DNA of 11,060 bases from Holophagaceae bacterium (GTDB lineage: Bacteria > Acidobacteriota > Holophagae > Holophagales > Holophagaceae), in contig PMJK01000078.1 of assembly GCA_003158505.1 (NCBI GenBank), positions 8,888 to 19,947 on the forward strand, written 5' to 3'. The translations under genes and the position numbers were made by a program. The notes under the pieces were generated by a model, which was not told the DNA's origin, ran no database searches, and worked only from the letters and a program-made list of their open reading frames with translations. Positions within the stretch are counted from its first letter, which is position 1; each line of letters starts with the position of its first letter. This document shows positions 6,745-11,060 of this stretch, in pieces.

Positions 6745-7014
6745 CTAACGACGGAGTCCGAGGCGTTCAATCAAGGTGGCGTAACGCTCTTTGCTCTTCT
6801 TCTTGAGGTAGTCAAGCAGGCGCCGGCGCTGGCCAACCATGATCATGAGACCACGGCGGCTGTGGTAGTCCTTGGTGTGGGTCTTGAAGTGCTCTGTGAG
6901 GTCGTTGATGCGCTTGGTGAGGATCGCGACTTGCACTTCTGGCGAACCAGTATCCGACTCATGCTGCTTGTAGTCGTCGATGATGATCTTCTTCTGTTCT
7001 ACGTTGAGGGCCAT
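6745..7014 (-). CDS. rpsO: 30S ribosomal protein S15
   Basis: A primary-binding protein of the small ribosomal subunit that contacts the central domain of 16S rRNA and helps form bridges with the 50S subunit. It has exactly the usual 89 residues. It shows the S15 signature: GSPEVQVAILTKRINDLTEH (23-42), HTKDYHSRRGLMIMVGQRR (about 46-64), and RLLDYLKKKSKERYATLIE (65-83), ending GLRR. AGGAG lies 5 bases before the ATG. It ends in a strong terminator. In many bacteria pnp follows rpsO; here a NUDIX gene follows instead. S15 commonly represses its own mRNA by binding the leader. Confidence 0.98.
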   Translation of the reverse strand: MALNVEQKKIIIDDYKQHESDTGSPEVQVAILTKRINDLTEHFKTHTKDYHSRRGLMIMVGQRRRLLDYLKKKSKERYATLIERLGLRR

Positions 7015-7077
7015 GGTGGCTCCTGTTCGGGGGATCGCCCGTCACCCGTCCCTCAGTCCCGTACCGAAGGTGGGTCG
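7015..7077 (-). promoter_or_regulatory. rpsO 5' leader, possible S15 autoregulatory region
   Basis: The sequence holds the AGGAG ribosome site (7020-7024). A possible closing helix pairs TTCGG (minus-strand read of 7064-7068) with CCGAA (7026-7030), ending just before that site. Between the arms are several G-tracts that could pair with the CCCC near 7031. rpsO leaders in several phyla bind S15, each with its own fold; whether this one does is inference from position only. Confidence 0.3.
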
Positions 7078-7107
7078 ATTCCGGAGAGGGCCGGAAACCC
7101 TTGTCAA
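7078..7107 (-). promoter_or_regulatory. Possible rpsO promoter
   Basis: On the minus strand there is a perfect -35 hexamer TTGACA (7107-7102), followed after 18 bases by CGGAAT (7083-7078), which matches TATAAT only at its last three positions. An exact TTGACA in GC-rich DNA just upstream of rpsO is suggestive. The -10 is weak, so this may be wrong. Confidence 0.33.
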
Positions 7108-7139
7108 TCACCCTGGCAAGCACCAGCACTTCATGGTGG

Positions 7140-7158
7140 TGACGGCCGTTGGCCGTCA
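7140..7158. repeat. Perfect inverted repeat in the tRNA-Leu/rpsO spacer
   Basis: TGACGGCC and GGCCGTCA form an 8-base-pair stem around a 3-base loop. No U-tract follows on either strand, so it is not an ordinary intrinsic terminator. It lies about 100 bases downstream of tRNA-Leu and may be an RNA processing or stabilising hairpin, or the end of a repeated intergenic element. Confidence 0.55.
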
Positions 7159-7222
7159 TCCTTGGCTTCGCTGGCGCTCAGCCTGCGGACCGCAATGCTC
7201 CCGTTGGTCGCATTCGGCCCTA

Positions 7223-7251
7223 TTTTTTCACCGGCTCTGCCGGTGAAAAAA
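7223..7251. repeat. 13-bp perfect inverted repeat directly abutting the tRNA-Leu CCA end
   Basis: TTTTTTCACCGGC and GCCGGTGAAAAAA pair perfectly around a 3-base loop, and the left base of the tRNA CCA is the very next base (7252). On both strands the T-run is on the 5' arm and the A-run on the 3' arm, the reverse of a canonical intrinsic terminator. On the minus-strand transcript the U-run therefore comes right after CCA, paired inside the stem. Its role could be tRNA 3' processing or termination by another route. Confidence 0.7.
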
Positions 7252-7337
7252 TGGTGCGGATAGAGGGACTCGAACCCCCACGTCTTGTGAACACTAGCAC
7301 CTGAAGCTAGCGCGTCTACCAATTCCGCCATATCCGC
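7252..7337 (-). tRNA. tRNA-Leu, anticodon CAG
   Basis: On the minus strand the acceptor stem GCGGATA (5' end at 7337) pairs with TATCCGC, followed by discriminator A and an encoded CCA (7254-7252). The D-arm region GGCGGAATTGGTAGACGC has the type expected for tRNA-Leu. The anticodon stem CTAGC/GCTAG encloses the 7-base loop TTCAGGT, giving anticodon CAG, which reads CUG. A long class II variable arm (about TGTTCACAAGACG) and a T-loop GTTCGAGTC follow. The length of 86 bases including CCA fits a class II tRNA. CUG is a frequent Leu codon in GC-rich genomes. Confidence 0.97.
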
Positions 7338-7348
7338 TTGAAAGAACA

Positions 7349-7372
7349 ATCCGGGTCCCGCAGGATCCGGAT
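7349..7372 (-). other. Hairpin between the pseudopilin gene and tRNA-Leu
   Basis: ATCCGGGTCC and GGATCCGGAT can form a 10-base-pair stem around a 4-base loop; in minus-strand RNA one pair becomes an A-C mismatch. On the minus strand it is followed by TGTTCTTTC, a weak U-tract. It could be a leaky terminator of the secretin/pseudopilin operon or part of the tRNA precursor leader. It lies downstream of the candidate tRNA promoter, so full termination here would silence the tRNA. Confidence 0.3.
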
Positions 7373-7385
7373 GTGCCGAACTCCA

Positions 7386-7414
7386 AGCCTAGCGTGGTGC
7401 GCCGTTAGAGGCAA
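7386..7414 (-). promoter_or_regulatory. Possible promoter of tRNA-Leu
   Basis: On the minus strand TTGCCT (7414-7409) is followed after exactly 17 bases by TAGGCT (7391-7386), giving matches of 4/6 and 3/6 to the sigma-70 consensus. Transcription would start near 7379, about 40 bases before the tRNA 5' end. It lies in the 93-base gap after the pseudopilin gene. Confidence 0.38.
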
Positions 7415-7430
7415 CACCGGATTCTTGGCC

Positions 7431-7889
7431 TTACCATTCGCCATAGGGGATTCCATTCATACCCGTCGCATGGGAGAGGCTGTAGACATCGTAGACATGC
7501 CCACCCCCCCAGCTGGTGCTGGTGGGGTCATCACTGGTATTCCGGAGGCCCCATTCGGCCTTGCCGGTGAGGGGATCCACCGGGATGCGGCGGAGGAAGC
7601 GGACCTTGCGACTGAGTGATCCCGCGGCGGGGACTCCCTCCACAAGGATCTCAAGGCTTTCGGGGTAGAAGTTTGCCTCGGCGGGGGGCGCCTTGATCTT
7701 CTGCTGCTCCGCCTGTTTCTTGTAGTCATCGATAGCCGATCGCATCTCGCGGAGCGAGCGCCTCAGCTCCAGTTCCTGCTGGCGCTTGAGGCCATTCCGG
7801 GCCAAGGGCACCGTCACGGAGGCGAGAATCATCAGCACGGTGGCCGTGACGACCAGTTCGAGAAGGGTGAATCCACGCTGGCGGCTCAC
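7431..7889 (-). CDS. GspG-like pseudopilin (type II secretion / type IV pilus family)
   Basis: A pilin-fold subunit expected to assemble into a short periplasmic pseudopilus after cleavage by prepilin peptidase. It has 152 residues. The N-terminus MSRQRG/FTLLELVVT carries the class III cleavage site after Gly6, a Phe at mature position 1 and the conserved Glu at position 5 (Glu11). A hydrophobic helix covers about 7-30. The middle has YPESLEILVEG (75-85) and FLRRIPVDPLTGKAEW (98-113). The C-terminus HVYDVYSLSHATGMNGIPYG is the GspG-type ending with a final Trp. It starts with GTG at 7889, which overlaps the secretin stop as GTGA, so it is probably the last gene of this operon. The name GspG is by similarity; a type IV pilus minor pilin role is possible in this mixed locus. 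Confidence 0.88.
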   Translation of the reverse strand: MSRQRGFTLLELVVTATVLMILASVTVPLARNGLKRQQELELRRSLREMRSAIDDYKKQAEQQKIKAPPAEANFYPESLEILVEGVPAAGSLSRKVRFLRRIPVDPLTGKAEWGLRNTSDDPTSTSWGGGHVYDVYSLSHATGMNGIPYGEW

Positions 7890-10228
7890 TGCACCGTCAC
7901 GAGGGCGTTGGACCAGCGCCCGGAAATGGGGGATGTGCCGACGAGGAACTGTCCGCTCTGGATCACCACCGGAGCGTTGCCTACGCTGAGCCCCTCCAAC
8001 GCCAGGGTGGCGAAGGGACCCGCATCGGTGCCGCCGGTGGGATTGCGATTGAAGGTCAACTTCAGCAGGCCGTTCTCGCCCGGGAGCTGCTGGATGCTTC
8101 CGCCCCCGGCGGTGATGAATTCGCCCGGGGTGAGACCCTGCAGGCGAAGACCCGGTGGCAGGCGCAACTCCAGCGTGCCGGCGCTCAGGCCTGTGCCGCC
8201 GCTCACGGAGAGGGTGATGCTGACACTCTCTCCGGTCTTGATCTCGGAGGCCACCGGTGACATGAAGATCACCAGGTCCGAGGGAACGGGAGTCTGGTCA
8301 CTGGAGGGGGCGGGTTTCTTTTCCAGAGTGGCGTCAGATGGGGCAATGGGTGGTGTAGCAGCCGGCTGGTCCGGGGTTGCCGGGGATGGTGGGGTCGCCT
8401 GAGGGGGAACTGCGGGCGGGACCACTGTGGCAGGTGGGTTCGGAATAGGGGTCGGACTTGGGGTGGGCGGATTTGAGACCGGTGCGGGAGCAGGAGTCTT
8501 CTTGGGTACCACGGGTGCGAAGGGGCCGGCTTTCGCGGTGGCGTCTTCTGGGTTGAAGGGAGCCATGTCCTGCTCAGTCATGACCGGCCTTCGCACCAGC
8601 ACAGCCCGGATGGTGAGTAGGACATCGGTCTTGGCCTTGTTGTTATTGTGATTGCCGAAGAGGCCGCCGATGAGGGGGATGTCGGCCAGGCCCCAGATCC
8701 CCTGGAGGCTCTTTTGCTCTTCATCCTTCAGCAGGCCGCCGAAGATCGCGGTCTCGCCGTCGCGCAGCCTGGCGATGGTCTTGATGCTGCGCTTGCCGAT
8801 GTCAGGACGGCCTGGGGTGGATCCCGATATCAGCGTCGTGACGTCGCTCTCGATCTTCAGGGTGATCTCGCCATTGTTGTTCACGCGAGGCTCGACCTTG
8901 ATCTTGACGCCGATGTCCTCGTAAGAGTATGAGGTCTGCCCCACGCCTCCCAGGAGGGTGGACGATGAGGGCGTCGTAGTCCCGGTGGTGGGAATGGAGA
9001 GTTGGCTCTGGGTGGTGGAAATCTTCGAGCCGATATTCACATCGCCGACTTCACCCGAAAGCACCCGCACATTGGGGCTGGCCACCAGGCGGGCGTCGCC
9101 GTTGCTCTTGAGGAAATCCAGGGCAAGGTTCGGGAAGAGCATCCGGATATCAGCTGTGTGGATCCCAGTGAAACCGCCAGAATTGGTGTTCAGGCCGGAG
9201 GTGTTGTTCACGGTAGTCGCACCAAGCCGGTATGTGCCGCTGGTGTCCGTGGCGTTCAGCACGGGCAGCAGGCCCACGGTTTCCAGGCTGGTCTCGGTCA
9301 CTTCCATGAGTTCGAAGTAGATCATGACCTCGGCCTTGGCCTTGTCCAGCGTGCGGATGACCTGGTCCACGATGGCCAGATCCAGGGGTTTGGCCTTCAC
9401 GATCAGGGCGTTGATCCGCTTGTCCGTGAAGACCTTCAGCTGCGGGTTGATGGTCGAGAGCGTGGACCTTAGATCGTTGGGATCCGCATTGGACAGGTAG
9501 TAGGTCTTGATGATCATGTTCTCGAACTGTTCCCGATTCTGGGGCGTGGCCTTGAAGACCATGATGGTGTTCTTGTCGACAACCTTGTAGAACAGGTCGT
9601 TCTGAAGCATCAGGGTGTCCAGCACCCGCTGGAAGGGCAGGCCCCGCAGATCGATGGAGATGCTCTGATCCTGGAAGGACGTGTGAACGATGATGTTCAC
9701 CCCGGAGGCCTTGCTGAGGGTCCCGAAGATCTCACGTAGGCTGGTCTTCCGGCTGAAATTCAGATCGATGCCATCGATGGAGCGTGGGTTGAGCTGCACG
9801 GCATTCACGGTGTCAGCCTTGATTTTCATGGCTTCGAGATCATCCACAGCATCGGCCTCGGCCTTTTCCCGGGCGGCCTTCTGTTCCAGCCGGATGAGCC
9901 AGTCCCCGGCGATCTGATTGTCGGGATCAAGGATCAAGGCCTTGCGAAGCTCCGCCATTACCGAATCCGTATAGCCGCGCAACTCGGCCTTGCGGGCCAG
10001 GGACATGTGATATTCGGCGGCGCGCAGGGATGCTCGTTTGATGCCAATCCTGGCTTTCGGGTTGGTGGGGTCGCTCCGAAGGACCTTGCGGTACTCCGTG
10101 ACCGCATCGTCGAAGCGGCCTTCATCAAAGGCCTGGTTGGCCTTGTGGAGGGTGCAGCCCATGGCCAGCAGCAGAACCGCGACCAGCAGGATTGTTTTTC
10201 GGAATGGAGCGAAGGAAGGGTTCGGCAT
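7886..10228 (-). CDS. Lipoprotein secretin (GspD/PilQ family) with TPR repeats and C-terminal cohesin-like domain
   Basis: Forms the outer-membrane ring channel of a type II secretion or type IV pilus machine. Numbering from the ATG at 10228 gives 780 residues. It has a lipoprotein signal with lipobox LAMG-Cys25. Two or more TPR-like helical repeats follow (about 30-112), then an STN/N0 domain (about 152-227) and an N1-type domain (about 238-300). The secretin core (about 301-547) contains VASPNVRVLSG, GETAIFGGLL (491-500) and the signature ADIPLIGGLF (515-524). A Pro/Ala/Thr-rich linker (about 572-647) leads to a beta-rich module (about 650-780) resembling a cohesin fold. An alternative ATG at 10237 adds three residues, but AAGGA (10237-10241) is spaced 8 bases from the 10228 ATG and overlaps the other. 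It lies 17 bases after the PilP-like gene. The cohesin call is by pattern only. Confidence 0.93.
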   Translation of the reverse strand: MPNPSFAPFRKTILLVAVLLLAMGCTLHKANQAFDEGRFDDAVTEYRKVLRSDPTNPKARIGIKRASLRAAEYHMSLARKAELRGYTDSVMAELRKALILDPDNQIAGDWLIRLEQKAAREKAEADAVDDLEAMKIKADTVNAVQLNPRSIDGIDLNFSRKTSLREIFGTLSKASGVNIIVHTSFQDQSISIDLRGLPFQRVLDTLMLQNDLFYKVVDKNTIMVFKATPQNREQFENMIIKTYYLSNADPNDLRSTLSTINPQLKVFTDKRINALIVKAKPLDLAIVDQVIRTLDKAKAEVMIYFELMEVTETSLETVGLLPVLNATDTSGTYRLGATTVNNTSGLNTNSGGFTGIHTADIRMLFPNLALDFLKSNGDARLVASPNVRVLSGEVGDVNIGSKISTTQSQLSIPTTGTTTPSSSTLLGGVGQTSYSYEDIGVKIKVEPRVNNNGEITLKIESDVTTLISGSTPGRPDIGKRSIKTIARLRDGETAIFGGLLKDEEQKSLQGIWGLADIPLIGGLFGNHNNNKAKTDVLLTIRAVLVRRPVMTEQDMAPFNPEDATAKAGPFAPVVPKKTPAPAPVSNPPTPSPTPIPNPPATVVPPAVPPQATPPSPATPDQPAATPPIAPSDATLEKKPAPSSDQTPVPSDLVIFMSPVASEIKTGESVSITLSVSGGTGLSAGTLELRLPPGLRLQGLTPGEFITAGGGSIQQLPGENGLLKLTFNRNPTGGTDAGPFATLALEGLSVGNAPVVIQSGQFLVGTSPISGRWSNALVTVQ

Positions 10229-10245
10229 TGGGGACATCCTTCGGA

Positions 10246-10893
10246 TCAGAATTGATTCGCGGCTGCGGCACCGGAGGCCTCGCGGACCTCCAGGACCTGC
10301 CGCAGGTCCGGGTATTTGGTGTTCTGGAACTCGGCCCGGGTATCAAGGATGGATACGAGCTTCCAGCGATCTTTGAGTAGCGTGCCTATGGTCAAAGTGA
10401 CGGGTTCCTCGCCTTTCATGAAGGCGCCCACGGTGCCGGACGGGCTGCCCTTGAAGAAGCCGAGATAGCGCAGATCCTGCGGGCGGCCAGCGTATTCGGC
10501 AGCCTTGTTCTGAGCCAGGCGCTGGCGTTCCAGTTCCTCTGGGGTGGGCGGCGGAGGCGGTGGGGGCGGTTTCACTTTGGCCGGGGGTGGGGGTGGGGCC
10601 TCGAACATGAAGAGATCCCGCTGGATCTTGGCCGCCGGCGGAAGTTCACCCGCCTTGCCCAGCGCGGCGAGGTCCGGGAGGCGACGGAGGCCTTGCAACT
10701 GCCTGGGATCCAGATTGGATGCGGTCCGGGTGGCCGCCGTCCTGCGGCCCTTGGGTGTGTCCGGGGCGAGGAAGGTGTAGAGGGCGTACAGGAGGACCAG
10801 TGCAAAGGCCGCCAGGGCGATCTGCGTCTTGGGGCTGGACCGGAGTTCCTGGCGCATGGCCTGGAAATCGAAGCTCGTAGAGGGTGTGCTCAT
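10246..10893 (-). CDS. PilP/GspC-like inner-membrane protein with proline-rich linker
   Basis: Probably the periplasmic connector between the inner-membrane platform and the secretin, the place filled by PilP in type IV pili and GspC in type II secretion. It has 215 residues. A short cytoplasmic N-terminus precedes one membrane helix (about 24-42). A periplasmic segment follows with RDLFMFEAPPPPP (92-104) and a second run of eight prolines around 109-116. The globular domain (about 141-203) begins LRYLGFFKG and has the HR/PilP-type pattern of short beta strands around a TLTIGTLLKDRWKLVSI core. PilP is usually a lipoprotein, whereas this one has a membrane helix and no lipobox, which leans toward GspC-like topology. 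AGGAGG sits 7 bases before the ATG. The start overlaps the upstream gene as ATGA, and the secretin follows directly. Confidence 0.82.
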   Translation of the reverse strand: MSTPSTSFDFQAMRQELRSSPKTQIALAAFALVLLYALYTFLAPDTPKGRRTAATRTASNLDPRQLQGLRRLPDLAALGKAGELPPAAKIQRDLFMFEAPPPPPAKVKPPPPPPPPTPEELERQRLAQNKAAEYAGRPQDLRYLGFFKGSPSGTVGAFMKGEEPVTLTIGTLLKDRWKLVSILDTRAEFQNTKYPDLRQVLEVREASGAAAANQF

Positions 10894-11060
10894 GTATCAC
10901 CCTCCTCACGCTCGGGACCATTGGCCTTCCGGAAGGCCCGAAGCACGATGTCGAGGCGTGCGCCTTCTGGACTCTCCTCCAGGCGACCGTCCCGCACGGC
11001 GAAGGGCAGCCCGGATCCCTCCAAGTCGAGCATGAAGGCCTTGTGGTTGGCGTAGACGCC
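10890..11060 (-). CDS. C-terminal end of a probable PilO-like pilus/secretion assembly protein (cut by window edge)
   Basis: Only the last 56 codons are inside the window, ending EREEGDT with a TGA that overlaps the next gene's ATG (ATGA). The visible part has VYANHKAFMLDLEGSGLPF and then GARLDIVLRAFRKA, an alternating beta/helix pattern consistent with the end of a PilO/GspM-type ferredoxin-like domain. The PilO identity rests mostly on position, immediately upstream of a PilP-like gene as in pilMNOPQ operons. The reading frame is certain in layout but the product name is weak. Confidence 0.55.
   Translation of the reverse strand, partial: GVYANHKAFMLDLEGSGLPFAVRDGRLEESPEGARLDIVLRAFRKANGPEREEGDT
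10901..10906 (-). promoter_or_regulatory. Consensus ribosome binding site for the PilP/GspC-like gene
   Basis: AGGAGG on the minus strand, 7 bases before the ATG at 10893, embedded in the end of the upstream coding sequence. It supports the chosen start and independent re-initiation in addition to the ATGA overlap. Confidence 0.8.

Noticed and set aside
7223..7251. Intrinsic terminator of tRNA-Leu
   Set aside because: The stem is perfect, but the T-run precedes it and the A-run follows it on both strands, opposite to what an intrinsic terminator needs.
6058..7263. 401-codon + strand open frame across the NUDIX and rpsO genes
   Set aside because: It runs antisense to two well-identified genes, through the terminator and into the tRNA flank.
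7131..7349. 72-codon minus-strand open frame through tRNA-Leu
   Set aside because: Most of it is a translation of the tRNA gene, a common artefact of tRNA-Leu sequences.
1..11060. CRISPR arrays, insertion sequences, prophage or toxin-antitoxin genes
   Set aside because: No regularly spaced repeats, transposase or integrase motifs, or terminal direct repeats were seen on either strand.

Overview
The window is GC-rich, compact, chromosomal bacterial DNA, apparently from a diderm. The best guess at lineage is an acidobacterium of the Holophaga/Geothrix type. That guess rests on the gene style and on the lipoprotein secretin with N-terminal TPR repeats and a C-terminal cohesin-like module; it is an inference, since no 16S or other decisive marker is present. 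There is no insertion sequence, phage gene, CRISPR array or obvious foreign island. Almost every base is in a gene, and many neighbours overlap by 4 bases (start and stop codons sharing ATGA, GTGA or CTGA).

Left part (1-5379). The 5' two-thirds of a UDP-glucose 6-dehydrogenase gene (ugd) runs leftward off the edge. A 69-base divergent region separates it from a rightward five-gene run: tolQ (proton channel subunit), a polysaccharide deacetylase of the exopolysaccharide/XrtA-locus type, yaaA (peroxide stress), a DUF309-domain protein, and nadB (L-aspartate oxidase, first step of NAD synthesis). All four junctions in this run are 4-base overlaps, so the genes are probably one transcript with translational coupling. 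The deacetylase is notable: its conserved N-terminal DWEDW motif lies upstream of every ATG, GTG or TTG, so it most likely starts at a CTG codon that overlaps the tolQ stop.

Middle part (5414-7430). These genes are on the minus strand and converge on nadB. In transcription order they are tRNA-Leu(CAG), a structured spacer, rpsO (ribosomal protein S15), a strong intrinsic terminator, an ADP-ribose-pyrophosphatase-like NUDIX hydrolase, and a YciO-type Sua5/YrdC-family protein that overlaps the NUDIX gene by 4 bases. The spacer between tRNA-Leu and rpsO holds two perfect hairpins and a possible rpsO promoter and leader.

Right part (7431-11060). This is the downstream end of a minus-strand secretion/pilus operon: the tail of a probable PilO-like protein, a PilP/GspC-like inner-membrane protein with a proline-rich linker, a lipoprotein secretin (TPR, N0/STN, N1, secretin core, proline-rich linker, cohesin-like module), and a GspG-like pseudopilin. 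It mixes type II secretion and type IV pilus features, and the system type cannot be settled without the upstream genes (ATPase, PilM/N or GspL/M, inner-membrane platform).

The most interesting points are the CUG start of the deacetylase, the secretin-cohesin fusion in a hybrid T2SS/T4P operon, TolQ without an adjacent TolR and linked to a deacetylase, and the unusual inverted repeat that abuts the CCA end of tRNA-Leu. I found no system that I can claim is wholly new.
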